From Petrosia ficiformis (taxonomy: Eukaryota; Porifera; Demospongiae; Haplosclerida; Petrosiidae), in assembly GCA_947044365.1 (NCBI GenBank), contig OX345646.1:2379327-2443326 (forward strand): 64,000 nt of DNA. The letters are read 5' to 3'. Shown here in pieces: positions 20,453 to 33,119 of the stretch. The translations under genes were made by a program, and so were the position numbers. The notes under the pieces were generated by a model, which was not told where the DNA came from, made no database searches, and was given only the letters and a program-made list of their open reading frames with translations. Position 1 is the first letter of the stretch, and each line of letters starts with the position of its first letter.

Positions 20453-22842
20453 TAGTTACAGAGTAAGAGAGTCATAATGGAAACTGTACTCTCTGAAGGA
20501 AGAATGGTAAATTAGCATCATTAGAAACCAGTTTTATTTTTGGAATGAGAACACAATTTTCACCATAAATAATTTTTGCTTGTATACAGTTTTGATGTAA
20601 ATTAATCTTTTGCCAATACAAAGTCCTTTTGGTGGTTTAAGCTAGGGAAGCACAGTACTTTATAAACCTATTACGATTTAAGTGTGTTGAAAGAATTATT
20701 ATCTAGAATCATAACAATAATTAAATTTATATACTACAAATGACTATTATAATTTTCGCTCTCTCTCTCATTGATTCTGTTCAATCCTCTTTGTACTTGC
20801 ATTTCCTCTTTCTTTGCCTGACTCTTTATATTATCTTTGTTCTTCATTCTATGCAGCATGTCATTCTGTTTGTGTAAAAATTGTTCTAGCTGAATCGAAG
20901 TACTACTCATTTTATATTACTTTATTATTAAATTCCAACTTCTCGCAGTCAAGCCATTGCAGATACATAGACACTACATATTGTTGTTACGCTAATTTCC
21001 TGAAACTCAATCTTCAATAATTCTGAAATGTCACATCTTGTACTTTCTTCACAACAGAACACATTTCAGAAATGTCATCATCTTTTTATACTTCCATTGA
21101 ACAACTTAATGCTGCTCTGTCAGTGTCTAGTCTGGGTACCCGCCTCTTCGCTTGCATCCTTTACCTGGTCTTGCATGAACCGCTGAACCACTTCTCCACT
21201 GAAGAAGATCGAAGGCCTGAGGCAAGCACTGGAAACACATATTCCTTTCAAAAGCAGTTGGTAGGATAGCACAAACATATTTCCCTTCTATGACACTCAA
21301 TGAAACCTGAAACAGCTATAGTTTCAGTATTACACTCAGATATTTAGCTGACTCTCTCAAACAGCCCACGATCATCTCCATATTTTAACATGTGTAGCAT
21401 GATCAGAATGTTATTACTTGTTGAGTGGCTTTCTGTTGTGCTGCAGAAACGCAGATTGCCTTCCTCAGGCCTCCTCGAGCGAAGTGCCCAGACTGGTCTA
21501 GTCTCGCGGGCCAGCCCCTTCACTAGAGGAATAACAGATGTAATAATACTACAAGAAGATTGAAATGTAATACTATCTTTGAGCAATGTCCTGCCATAAA
21601 GTACAAGTGAAAGTACCTTCTGGAACAAACTCATATTGTTATGGCATTGGTATTAGTCCGTGCAGTAAGAGTTTTCAGACACTGAGTTAGAAGACGATGT
21701 AATAAAGGTATACATTCCTTAGCCTCTTCAATAATATCATTGTAGTCAAAATTCTTCAGATGTGAAGAATTACTCTGTCATCTTGGAGCTTTTCAACTTT
21801 ATTCTTTTCTTATTATCTCTATTAAGCGTAATAATTTCTCTGTATTCGCTTATTTTATTTTTCTCTTCTCCATCAGCAATAACCATCTGATTGTCACTTA
21901 TTTGTGATGCACAATATCAAATTTACAGTCAACGCCTCTCTTTATTACGTCACGTCACACTATCACGTGACAAAGCAGGTTATTAACCAAAATTAACTAA
22001 TTTAGTTACAAATAATTTATCGAGTTATGGATAGAGCAGAGCGCTCTGTTATTCACGGTGATGTCTGATGATAGCTGTTGATATGTTCATTTGCTAATGG
22101 CTTTAGGATAGAGTACAAACTCGATTTGTCATGGTAACTAGATCTATCCTCGGAGTCATTGTCAACAAAATAATGTCAAAGTTTGAAACGGAAACTGTGA
22201 ACGAGTACGTTTTGATCTGTTTTATTGATATGTAGCTGCTTTTCTTTCTCATTGCGGCCATCTTTTGTTGTGACGAAGCGTGACTATATTGATTTTGACT
22301 GGCCCTGCACAGATTCATGCAGGAGTCACATAGTTTCCAGACAGTCCCGTCTTGTTCTTCGGCACCACGACACTATCTGTGGAGCTCAAGCGCGTGTTTT
22401 ATTACACGCCAGGCTCATTAATTGAACATGTAAGCCAGGAATGACCCATGCAATAAACTAATACACAACAATAATGTAGACAAGTGTAGTATTTAGAAAT
22501 TAATAGAGTACATTTAATGTAAATTTATTTGAAGAGCTAAGGAGGAGAGAAACTTTCTGGTGGTCACTGATACTGTTTAGAGACATGTTCAGTATTTTAT
22601 CAACTTCGTTCATTAAAATAGTGCACTGTGTTGAGAATGTTTTACAATAATTATAATGGATTAGGAATCTCATCCTCTACCAGATTGCATTCATGACATA
22701 ACCTAAGATGACAAGGTGTCTTTGGTTGAGTATGTCTTCCTAATTCAATTTGTAATGAATGAAAAACTGACTCATAGTTTAGTGAGTTTCACTCTATCTT
22801 TTATGTATAGAAGATCTAAGTACAATTCTATTCCAAAGATCT
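20453..22842. other. Long leader-intron stretch without a gene
   Basis: AT-rich sequence with several short open frames on both strands that show no motif and no splice support. Around 21130-21520 two segments rich in tctagtctgg/agactggtctag suggest another inverted repeat, but ends could not be fixed. Near 22380-22430 a ttacacgcca-gctcattaattga block is a diverged piece of the ATGGCCC repeat family. Confidence 0.4.
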
Positions 22843-23322
22843 TTTTATGGCCCGCAGGGCCATCCCTTTGATGCTTTCCCACGGGTTCGAACTATATATA
22901 CATGTATATAATTATATGTTTGTGTGTCACTTACGCGAGTATGCGTTGTATACGTAGTTAAGGAAGTTGCATCATTCCCGGGCCGCGCGGGGGCTCTGTC
23001 AATTAATGGGTGTGGCACGTAAAAGAACGCGCGCTCGAGCTCTACAGATCAGCAGAAAGAAAGCTAAGTATTGGAAATAATAGCTAGTTATTCTGCCTGA
23101 AATATATTCCTAAAGTTCTACGAGGTCCTTTGAAAGGTCATAAGAGTAGATAATCAAAATAATATCTATAAATAGGCTGTTGTGTTTCAGGCATGATAAA
23201 GTCAGCCATGCGGATTATTTATTGAATGCTGGACACCACAAAGCAGTCATAGGGATACTTTTATCTTCACTTAAATTTGTAAGGCAATCATAGGGATATT
23301 TTTTTCTCTATATACACTTGTT
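22843..23322 (+). mobile_element. ATGGCCC-palindrome repeat, copy 3
   Basis: Opposite orientation to copies 1 and 2. It begins tatGGCCC-gca-GGGCC, then atccctttgatgctttccc and gggttcgaac. In the middle is ggcacgtaaaagaacgcgcg, and it ends aggcaatcatagggat and ctctatatacacttgtt. It is the fullest forward copy and useful as a family reference. Confidence 0.65.
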
Positions 23323-24326
23323 AACAATACTATAAAAGTGTAATTTATTACCACGTGAGTCCCGTTTAATAGATTTTGGGTTTTCTAAATACCATTGCCA
23401 TTTCTGAAGAAAAGAGTCAATGATACGATTCTTAAATTCAATACTATTAAGAGAATTACTATTTATTAATGTAAAACCAAATCCATTACATTTCAAGAGT
23501 TCCGGTGGTAACAGGATTGGTTATCTAAAGTCATCAATAACAAAAACGCATCTTCTGTAAGTGTAGGACAATTCCAAGAATTTAACCTAGAGTAGAAATT
23601 GATTGATCTAGTGTTTGCTTCAATATAAAACAGAATTCTGCCCAATTCTCCCAATACAGCTGCATGCAGATGTACAAGAAAAGGGAACATATAAAACATA
23701 CTTCCAGAAGCTCAGTAATATTTTTCCATAGTGTCATAAGTCTTTGCTCCTCATATTTCACTTGCATAAAGTATAATTAGCTCAACTAGTCTGGAGAATA
23801 AATAAAATATAACGGAGACAGGCAGACCACATAATTTCTTTGAATGGCTAATTAGTGCATGATAAGCTTTATGAGAACATGTGGCCACGTGTTCCACACC
23901 AACTGATTATTTGCTAATTATTTTTGGCTACTTCACCAAATTTTCTCCCTATTCAATTATTTCCGGTATTACTTTTCTCAGTGTATCTGGCCATCAAAAG
24001 GGTTTGGAAACCTGCAAACTCATTAGTATATCTTAACATTTGGTGCACATTGTGTAGTAGTAACATCATGCATGTATCCTCTATTACAATTGACAAACTA
24101 AATTAAAATTCGTACTATTCCCTGCAACTATACTAACCATTAAAATAGTTATTTTAACGATTTGATTTTTGCATCAATAAAAACTCTTAAGTTGAATCCT
24201 TTTTATGATTACCTTAATCAGAGAGTATGAGAGTATGAAGTATGAATATCTTCAATATAATATAACTTTCATTTTAGCTTATTTTCATGTTATTATTTTT
24301 GTTGTTTTTCATGTAGTTATTTTCAG
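23323..24326. other. No gene recognised
   Basis: Leader-intron sequence of locus B. Short minus-strand open frames (23308-23767) have no recognisable motif. A decayed end of the CACTG family (gcaactatactaacc, gattttttgcatc) lies near 24110-24175. Confidence 0.35.
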
Positions 24327-24377
24327 AATTACACAATCTGCCAATAATGCAAGGTGCTCATGGTCAATTTTTAACAG
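24327..24377 (+). CDS. Locus B start exon
   Basis: An exon bounded by ttattttcag| and ACAG|gtactt. It has an ATG at 24347 followed by nine more codons plus one base (M-Q-G-A-H-G-Q-F-L-T), leaving phase 1. Joined to 26812 it reads on as D-D-Y-N-K-A-Y-E-D-A-V. The same exon with the same ATG, splice sites and phase is at 52738-52789 before locus C (M-Q-G-A-H-S-Q-V-F-T). Conservation in two loci and exact phase fit support it as the true translation start, although it is far too short for ordinary ORF detection. The bases before the ATG would be leader. Confidence 0.7.
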
Positions 24378-25271
24378 GTACTTTCCTCTACTGTATTTTG
24401 AATGATAACACAGATGTTTGAGTCAATAATGGTAGTTTGTTATTATCAAATATTCTTAAGGTATGCAGGGGCTACCTTGTGATTCCTTTCCATGGGGTTT
24501 AATGTATACAAATCACTACTACATAATAATATACACAATACAACCTTTAAATACTAAAAGGTAAAGAGCAGAGGCTCCTATATAGACAAAGTTAAAAAGA
24601 TGAGATCATACACCAATAGATACAAAAGAAAGGACAGGTATAACAAATAACAAAGAACAGGAAAACAAAAAATAAAGAACAAGACATCATACAGTAGACA
24701 ACCCAAAAGTTGACCTGATATGTGTAATTAGAGTAGATGAAAAGATGTCCACAACTTATCCTACACTGTAAAAATTAATTGGTTATTTTAACCCTCGTTT
24801 GGTTACCTGAATTTCAATATTAAGAATATGCTCCTGAGACTACATGATTATCAATTATCTATACTGACTAGTATATAAAGTACATACATAATAAAGAATC
24901 CCACAGTAATTTAGATGCAAAGCTACAATACCACCCAGACCAACAGTCAAAAATCTGCTTCTGCAACTGCACATACAGAACTCTTTCAAGAACCATTGAT
25001 TGTTGATATAAACAGTAACTATAAGGTTTTCAGACATGAGATAGTCATCATCAATGACTATTATTTTGGTCCTCACAAAAAAATAAAACAGATATTTTTT
25101 TCTTCTTATATCTTAATGATTGTATGTGAGAATGTACATGTACTTGAGTTACAACAGTAATTGTATGAAAACAAGGTATATGGAGAAAAAAGTATTCCTA
25201 TGTAATCATAGAGATATACTTATTTGACCTATAGGGCCAATGCCATAATTGATTTACCACGGCCGAATCCA
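24378..25271. other. Intron sequence, no gene
   Basis: AT-rich intron between the start exon and module I of locus B. It includes an end of the CACTG family (ctacactgtaaaaatt, about 24763). Overlapping short open frames on both strands (24855-25160) lack motifs. Confidence 0.4.
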
Positions 25272-25290
25272 TGGGGGGGGGGGGGGGGGT
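25272..25290. repeat. Poly-G run
   Basis: A run of about 17-18 G after catg. It is a simple repeat, could adopt a G-quadruplex, and is prone to sequencing error. Confidence 0.8.
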
Positions 25291-25549
25291 GGTGTGTTCC
25301 TGGGGTGCATTTGCACCTACTTTTCTACTCATTAATGAGATTCAAAGCTACCTGAAGGCACACCTTAAAATATTTGCCACATAACTATAATTATTATAAT
25401 AATTTTTAAAGTTGTGTCATTCGGGAGGCTCTGTCAATTAATGGCCGTGGCAAGTAATAGAACACGCATTCAAGATCTACAGACCAACAGGAACAAAGCT
25501 GCTTGTAGCTCATGTAGAAACTACAACTAATAACTGTCAAAGCTACCTG

Positions 25550-26059
25550 TAGTGACGGATTTAGGGTGGTTCCGAAGGTTCCATGGAACCCCCCCTGACC
25601 AATAAATTAAAAAAAAATTCATTCAAACTCTCCAATTTAAACAAAGCACATTATCAAGCAAAATAAGGACAAAGGGCTCAATAACACTAGTCATACTTAC
25701 CTTTCCTTTAAGAAGCTCACGAGAAAAACAGATTTTCTTTTTGTAACTAGTGAAAGTATAGCATCACTGATAGTCAATCAGCTCGTTCTTCCGCATGGCT
25801 TTCGCTGTTTTAAACAGGGAATTTCCCTAACCATTCATCATGCAAACACGTGTGTGGCAGCTGTTTGTGGTTATTGATTATTACTATTGGGACGATTTTT
25901 GTTGTTGCACCTCCTGTATGGCAAATTAAGTTTATCAGTTATTAAATATTAAAATGGGCGTAAATATGCCCACCGGAAGTAGGCGTGGTCAGGTTTCGCC
26001 GCACGCTTCTCGCGCGGTAAACTGGAACCCCCCAATGTTAATTTCTAGATCCGCCACTG
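25550..26059. mobile_element. MITE with AGTGGCGGATCTAG-type ends
   Basis: Left tagtgacggatttag and right ctagatccgccactg form an inverted pair. Subterminal ggttccatggaacc and ggaacccccc are also mirrored. It abuts the next repeat at 26061. Confidence 0.6.
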
Positions 26060-26060
26060 A

Positions 26061-26600
26061 CAAGTGTATATAGAGAAAAAAAAACATCCCTATATTTGCT
26101 TTGTGATGACTATGTATTAAGCATTGCTGGTGGCACTAGTGTCTCTACCTTTCTGTGTACTCGAAAGCTGGGGACTGAAGAAGTAAGTGTAAGCCTAATT
26201 GCAGTCTAAATACACAGATCTCTGATGAACTGACTGAAATACTCCTTCAAGGTTCTAAATGATGACTTCCTCGTGTCTGAAACTCAACAACTTATCATAC
26301 TTACATGTTAAAGTTTCTTGCATAATATTTATACTGTTTCTTTGCTTTATACAACAGTTATTAGCAGTTTTACATCCTTTCTGAAACTTCCTGGCTGGCC
26401 TTTAGCTCAAACGCGCGTTCTTTAAGCGCCACGCCCATTAATTGACCGAGCCCCCCGGGAATGACGCAACTTTCTTAACTACGTATACAACGCATAGTCG
26501 CGCAAGTGACACAAACATTTATATATATTATATTATAATTATAATATAGATTCAACCCCGTGGAAAGCCATTATAGGGATGGCCCTACGGGCCATAAAAA
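26061..26600 (-). mobile_element. ATGGCCC-palindrome repeat, copy 4
   Basis: Same layout as copy 1: acaagtgtatatagag, atccctatatttgcttt, acgcccattaattgaccg, aagccattatagggat and the terminal ATGGCCC-tac-GGGCCAT. It ends about 210 bases before module I of locus B. Confidence 0.65.
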
Positions 26601-26811
26601 ACCTTTAAAAAGTTAGAAGAGTAGATAATTAAAATAATAATCATAAGAGGCTATTAGGTCAGCATGATTAACTGAATGATCATAACATCGTAAACCATAT
26701 AATTATCTTGCATTTCAGTATACAAATCATAGGGATAGGCTATGAGTTGGCAGACTATATAATTATCACTGTGCAATTCTAATTATTGTATCCATCATTA
26801 TTATCTTGTAG

Positions 26812-28740
26812 ATGACTACAACAAAGCTTATGAAGATGCTGTAAAGAAACGTGGTTCCTTATGTACTTATATAGCTCATTGCTTGGGTTTTGGACCACAT
26901 GGATCCGGAAAAACTAGTCTACTTCGTCATCTTATGGACAAACCTTTAGGAACACTAGCTACCTCGGATAAATCATCCAGTTCTTCAAGAAGCGATAATG
27001 TCATGGTTCCAAAATATATTATAGCTGACAGTGGGAAATGGTATGAAGAAATGGCAGTTAAACTTGCTAATCCCATTTCAGCTTCAAAACCACTCTTTAT
27101 ATCATTGGCGGAAGCATATGGGATGCAGTTAGTGGATCCAGTTTCTGATGATATACTCAGATCAAATCCCAGAGCTCCTCCTGAATATGATAAGATGATA
27201 GATTCTATCAAAAACATAGATGTGAGCAAACTTCAAGAACTTGTTGATGATAGAATATTCATTACATATAACAACACTGGAAGTCAGCCAGAATTCCAGG
27301 ATATGATGCCTGCCCTAGTTGCTGGTCCTTCCATTTTTATTTTTATTTTTAGTTTGGCCGAAGGTCTAGACAGTAAATATACTGTTTCCTGTGGTTCATC
27401 AGGCAGTGAGCATCATCTTTACAAAAGTTCTTTCACTGTCAAGGAAATGTTTATGCGGTCGTTTTCCAGCATTGCTAGTTATTATAGCGTAATTTCACGT
27501 GATGTTGCACTCAAAAGTAGAGTCTCTCTTCTTTCTATCTTGGTAGTAGGAACGAACAAAGATAGAGTAAGTGAGGCAAAAATGATCGAGATTGATGAAG
27601 AGCTGAAACAAGCTGTAGAGGAAACTTCCTTGCATAAAAGTGGTGTCATTGAATATTTTTCGAAGAAACGACTTATTATACCAATAGATAACTACAGTGA
27701 CAATAACGATAGTGTTTTGGTTATAAATGTGTTAGAGAGAATAATTAAAAAAGATAGATCTCCATACAGAATTGATTTCCCTATACCCTGGTTAGCTTTT
27801 GAATTGACTTTGAGAAATCTTCATTCAAATGTGACCTATAAAGAATGTATAGAAATAGCAAAGAAATGTGACATCCCTGAAAAAGATTTGCCAAAGTGCT
27901 TGTGGTTTCTTCATCACAGATTTGGCAGTATTCGTTACTATGGTAGTGTGAAAGAGCTGAAAGACATTGTCATCATAAAACCAACTTTGATCTTCAAGGC
28001 AATCTCAGAGTTAATTACTAACACAATCACTGGTGAGAATGTTCACTCATCTCAGGCCAAGAAGTTTAGGAATTTGGGTTTATTGGAAAAGGATACTCTT
28101 AAAAGTATTTTTGCACGTCATGAAGACAAGCTTCAGATATCGTTTGATGCATTTATAGCTCTTCTTAATCATTTCAACATTCTTGAGTCATCACATGACC
28201 CAGAGTTGGGTGACTATTTTTTTCCTTGTGCTTTAGTTCGTGCACCAAATCCGCCTTCAGAAGTCAACCTCGATCCTCTTTTAGTGTTGTTTAAGGGAGG
28301 GTTTGTTCCCCAAGGCGTTTTTAGTGCACTACTTGTATTCTTGTTGCGTGAGATGGGATGGAGAATTCAGCGTGACAAGGAATTGCCTCTTCTCTATTGT
28401 AATCAAGCATCTTTTGACAATGGTAAAGATTGTCTCATTACTCTAAAGGTGACAACTGAATGTTTGGAAGTATTTGTAGTCGGTAAGGAAGCTAGTACCA
28501 TAACAAACTCTCTGTATAATATTCGTCAAATCCTTGAAAAAGGGGTCTTTAATGTATGCAAGAGTCTACAGTACGATCAGTCCTTTTACTCTCGAAAATT
28601 TGGTTTTTACTGCAATCTCCCAAAATGTGCAAGACACATTGCTGAGGTAGATCTTACGAATAAAGAGATTGAGTGTCCTCGTACTAATAAGAAATATCCT
28701 GTAAACAAGGAGAGGGAGTGTTGGTTTACTAATAAGCCAG
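26812..28740 (+). CDS. Locus B module I: Roc-COR-like GTPase exon
   Basis: A 1929-base exon in phase 1-1 with no stop; protein residues 11-654. Walker A/G1 is G-P-H-G-S-G-K-T (residues 38-45). The G3-like motif is N-T-G-S-Q (165-169), with Asn where a GTPase has Asp, followed by P-E-F. The G4-like motif is T-N-K-D (258-261). From about residue 334 the sequence is COR-like (W-L-A-F, then L-W-F-L-H-H-R, then D-Y-F-F-P-C-A-L-V-R-A). It is the first of two GTPase modules in one protein and lacks the long Ser/Pro insert of module II. The changed G3 Asp suggests altered hydrolysis or nucleotide binding. The exon begins at an acceptor (ttatcttgtag), so the internal ATG at 26883 is not the start. Confidence 0.8.
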
Positions 28741-29233
28741 GTTAGTTAATAGTAATAAGTAATTATGATAGTTATAGATATGTATAATTTACACAATGAT
28801 TATTCTGTGATATTGATTATGCTAATTATTCCAAAAGACATACATTTTAAGGATGGGACAACAAATAATGGAAGTAACAGGAAGCCTTTTTGATCATTAA
28901 ATGGGAGGGGTTTCCTGCATTAATTGCTTCCACTTATCCACTAATTTTAATTGATTATCAATCGATTTGAAGTTGGTGATATTTGATTTCAGAATCTCCA
29001 GCCCTACATATTACTGTATATAATGATAATTGATCAGTCCAACGCAGTTTAAAGAGACTATCTAATTATCTGCTTAAATTTAGGAAGATAAGATTTTATT
29101 TTTATATGAATTTTGCAGTTAAATCAATCATTGATGACCAAGTAATAATTCTTATTTTGATACTGCAATTTTGATATTGCAATTTGTTTCATTTCTTGTG
29201 TGTTTTATATGACACAATTTATTCATTATTCAG
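28741..29233 (+). other. Intron, locus B
   Basis: Starts gttagt and ends ttattcattattcag. It contains a decayed copy of the AGGGCTGGGA repeat family (about 28790-29010, ending gaatctccagccct). No gene. Confidence 0.5.
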
Positions 29234-29983
29234 GTTTTCCCATAATCAGTGAAGATACTATCAAGAAAACAAAACAGAAAATATGCAGTCGATGTCAGGA
29301 GATGCCAAATGCTCAAGGAATTATCTTTGTTGTTGGAATGTTTGATTTAGTTGTGACTGATGATATCGTTGAACGCATGTCTTCCATCTTTCATGATGAT
29401 TTGAATTTTGCAGTTTATCGTGAGAAACGTGTTACTAGTACAGACTTAGCTTGTCTGGTTAAAGCTGCTTCTGAATATAACAAGTACCCCAGCAGTTATC
29501 ATTTTGTAGCTTTTTATTACACTGGATATGGAGGTGTTGATGGCTCTGGGTATGAGTATTTACTACCAATGAAATTAACAGGTGGTAATGATGTAGATGT
29601 ATTGTATATCGAGAATAATATTCTTTCACCATTTCGATCAAGCATTCCTCATAACTGCAAATTTCTCTTCTTTTTTGATTGCTGTTTGAATAGTGACTCC
29701 AATGAAGATGATCAATTGACAAGGGTGACAAAGAAATTCGATCTCAAAGCCCCATCAGCAGGTATTGTTGCTTATGCCACATCAATTGGTCACACGTTTA
29801 GTAATGATAAGATTTATGTGGGACTATGGACACAATATCTTTGTGAACACCTAACACGAGCACATTCCCTCTCAACAATCCTTGGTGATGCAAGAGAAGA
29901 CTTTATAAAACATATTGGAGAAGATGAATACATGTTTCCAAACCCTAGCTATGGAACACATATAGGAGACGTCTATCTGTCAG
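29234..29983 (+). CDS. Locus B caspase-like (pseudo-paracaspase) exon
   Basis: A 750-base exon in phase 1-1, 250 residues, intact. The order of elements fits a caspase-fold (C14) p20 unit. A first strand G-I-I-F-V-V-G is followed by a helix rich in D-D-I-V-E-R-M, then H-F-V-A-F-Y-Y-T-G-Y-G-G where MALT1-type paracaspases and metacaspases have A-G-H-G, then F-L-F-F-F-D-C-C where the catalytic Cys sits. Thus the nucleophile position is kept (Cys803/804) but the catalytic His is Tyr752. L-K-A-P-S-A-G and the W-T-Q-Y-L helix follow. It is probably a non-peptidase binding module. The donor is gtcag|gtatag; the TAG at 30001 is beyond it and is intronic. Confidence 0.75.
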
Positions 29984-30553
29984 GTATAGATGAGTGTTTT
30001 TAGAGATCATCTGTGGTAAATATTGTTCTGAGCACTATGTTTCTATATTGAATGTATTGCCTGAGAACCACAGTCGGGTAATCAAAAATCAAAAACAGGC
30101 TCACTGTTTAGTCCAAAGTTACTGTCCATTTTGCTGTAATTTCAGCAAGTTTTGTTGCTTTGCATTGTTCTGCCATTTTATCCCATCTCAGTAGTGGGAT
30201 AATTATAAGCATTAACAGAATCTTTGAGAAAGTATTATTTTGGATTTTGTTCTTAGGTAACCTTAATACTTAGTGATGAGAATGTCATCTCCCTTCTTTT
30301 TTTTTTCAACAAAGAGGATATAAAGCGCATATTTTCATTTACCTTTTTAATTGTGTTTTATTCTAATGTTATACATGTAGTAGCTTCTCTAAACTTATTG
30401 ACAAATAGTGGTGTGATTTGTTACTAATAATTATTATAATTACTATTTAGAAACTATTCCTGGTCACTTGTATACTGTACATAACCAAGCTAAATACTGA
30501 ATGAACTATAATTATGTCTGAGTATGAAATTCCTGTTTTTCATTTTATTGCAG
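29984..30553 (+). other. Intron, locus B
   Basis: Starts gtatag and ends cattttattgcag. It is alignable with the same intron in loci A and C. The apparent Met at 30514 lies inside this intron. Confidence 0.6.
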
Positions 30554-32722
30554 AGATTGGAGGTAAATATATTCAGGCTTTTAAAGATGCAGTGAAGAAT
30601 CAAGGTTTCCTTCCGATTAATATGGTTCAGTGTATGCCTTTCGGTCCTCCTGGTGTTGGTAAAACATGTCTCTTGAATCGACTTTGTGACAAACCAGCCC
30701 CAGGGATACGAGCTACACATGATGCACCAGGCAGTGGATCAGTAAGCACCATTATTTTGGATGACATGAAGTTGATGCAAACTCCTCTTACCACAGTTGA
30801 CTATTGGAATGAGATTGGTAATATTGAAGAACAATCGACAGGTTTTATTAAAAGTGTGGATTCCCTTTCTTCAGAGTCACAATCACTACCTAAGGATTCG
30901 TTACAACAAAATAATTCTTCCAAAGTTAAGGTTAGTGAGTCTACAGATTCTGGTGTAGAAGCATTAGATCCTCATGACAAGCCTCAAATATCTGATAAGA
31001 ATCTTATTCATGACTCACATTCCCTACCACCCTCTGCAAAAAATTATTCCCCCAAACCAAACGTTGGTAATGATCCTGTTCTAAATAAGCCTTCCGACAC
31101 AAGTCCAGATTCTGATGCATCTGCAACAGATAATATACTCAATAAATTGTTAGAATCTATCAAACACAAAGATGTGAGTACGGTTGAAAAGATTGGTAAG
31201 GATACCATAACCATTTTCTATACTGATGCTGGAGGTCAGCCAGAGTTTCACGAAGTGCTACCTGCTCTAGTTGCTGGTCCTACAATTTTTGTTTTGGTTT
31301 TTAATTTGCAGCGTGGTTTAAATAGTAAATATCGTGTCACTTACCATTCACCTGATAGTGAAAGTCGTGATTACGAAAGCTCTTTCACTGTCATGGAAGT
31401 TTTTATGCAGTGCCTTTCCAGCATTACTAGTTATCACAAAGTATTATCACGTGATGTTGCACTTTATGATTCCAATAGCAATGTCCCTCCTCTCTCTGTC
31501 TTAGTAGTAGCAACGCATAGAGATTTAGTAAGTGAGACAGAGGTGAGAAAGGTTGACACAAAGCTGAGAAAAGCTGTGGAACAAACCTTACTTTATGAAA
31601 GTGGTGTCATTGAATATTACTCTGATACCCAGCTTATTATACCAGTGGATAACTACAATGATAACAATGATAGTGCTTCCGTTAATGAAGTGGTGAAGAG
31701 GATAATTAGAAAGAAAAAAGGTGCATACGAAATTAAGTTTCCTGTAAATTGGTTAGCTTTTAATTTATCTTTGAGGAATGTTAAAGGAAAGTCAACTCTG
31801 ACCTTAGAAGAATGCGCTAAAATTGCAGAGAAATGTAATGTCTCTCGAGATGACCTAGAGGCTTGCTTATGGTTTCTTCATCACCGTACAGGTACTATAC
31901 GTTACTATGGTAATTCTGAGAAGCTTAGAAACATCGTTATTATACAACCAAGTGTGATCTTCAAAATAATCACAGAGTTTATTACTTCTACTTTTACTGT
32001 TACGAAAGTCGACAAAATTGATCAAAGTAAGTTTAAACAGCTTGGTTTATTTCGAACAAAAGCGGTTAAAGAGGTCTTTGAAAACTACCACAGCCAGCTT
32101 GGAATAACATACAATGTATTCTTAGATCTTCTTGAGCATCTCAACATTCTTGGGCCTTCTCATGATCCTAGGTTTGGTGATTACTTTCTTCCTTGCGCTT
32201 TGGTTCACGCAGAAGAACCTACACCCTTTAGTCATAGTGAACCTCTTTTACTGGGGTTTGAATGTGGATTTATGCTTACTGGCGTTTTCAGCGGACTCCT
32301 AGCTTTTTTGTTGCTCCAGAAGCGATGGAAAATTAAGCACGAAGACCAATTGCCTCTTCTTTATCGCAACAAAGTGTCCTTTAAATATGACAAAATTGGG
32401 CACATTGTAACTCTTAGAGCAACTCCTCAGCATTTGGAAGTTTACATAGAGAGAAAGAACGAAAAATGTCAAACAAAGGTTTACTATGATGTTTGTCAAA
32501 TTCTTCAGGAGGGGATCACAAAAGCAAACAAGACACTACAGTATGATGAGTCATCATCCACTCATATACTTCAATTCTACTGTAGTCTTCCAGAATGTGA
32601 AGATGAAGTCCTTCATACTACTAGGGTTGACTGTGAAGCTTTTACAGTTTGCTGTGAAATTTTAGATAAAGACTATTCTATCAACAAAGAGAGAAAATGT
32701 TGGTTTGATTCCTGTAAGCCAG
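30554..32722 (+). CDS. Locus B module II: Roc-COR-like GTPase exon
   Basis: A 2169-base exon in phase 1-1, residues about 904-1626, open throughout. G1 is G-P-P-G-V-G-K-T (from 30643). A ~150-residue insert rich in Ser, Pro, Asp and Asn lies between G1 and G3. G3 is D-A-G-G-Q-P-E-F with the Asp kept, and G4-like is T-H-R-D. The COR-like part runs through P-V-N-W-L-A-F, L-W-F-L-H-H-R and D-Y-F-L-P-C-A-L-V-H-A to a Cys-rich end (L-P-E-C-E-D, C-E-A-F-T-V-C-C-E). It is almost identical to locus C over the COR part and close to locus A, indicating recent duplication or conversion. Of the two modules this has the more canonical GTPase motifs. Confidence 0.8.
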
Positions 32723-33002
32723 GTTAGCTTCATAGTATAAATTTGGTAGTTGTGCTGTGTTTATATTGGAGGTTATAATACTAGTTTACAGTATAGGGGA
32801 AATCCAGTAGTATTTTAATTTTCTCAAACAGCTGTCCCTATAATCAAACACATGTGATTTATATGTCATAACCATGTAGTATAAATGTGTAATAGTAGAA
32901 CTTTAATTACGTACATAATCATACATGTATATATGATGAACTCTAGCTACCTTTGATCATGTCATGTAATATTCTTTTGATTACAAGTAATATTTTCCCT
33001 AG

Positions 33003-33112
33003 ATGCAGAGAACAAACAAAAATGTAAAGAAATCAATTCCAGTCAAGCTTTACTTGATGATGGTCCACGAAGTTCACTTGGAAAGAGTCCACAAGCTACT
33101 GGTGAACCAAAG
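33003..33112 (+). CDS. Locus B linker exon
   Basis: A 110-base exon (ttccctag| to AAG|gtatat), phase 1 to 0. A polar linker with S-S-Q-A-L-L-D-D-G-P and S-S-L-G-K-S-P-Q-A-T-G-E-P-K. The locus C copy is 24 bases longer by an in-frame duplication of this segment. Confidence 0.65.
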
Positions 33113-33119
33113 GTATATA

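Noticed and set aside
22103..22425. Overlapping 66-71-codon frames
   Set aside because: No motif; the end overlaps a diverged piece of the ATGGCCC repeat.
24205..24405. 66-codon frame around the locus B start exon
   Set aside because: It is in a different frame from the start exon and crosses its splice sites.
29984..30003. Stop codon after GIDECF as the end of a separate caspase-like gene
   Set aside because: A strong CAG|gtatag donor lies just before it in all three loci, in the phase needed for module II. In locus A the stop is absent, so it is not conserved as a terminator.
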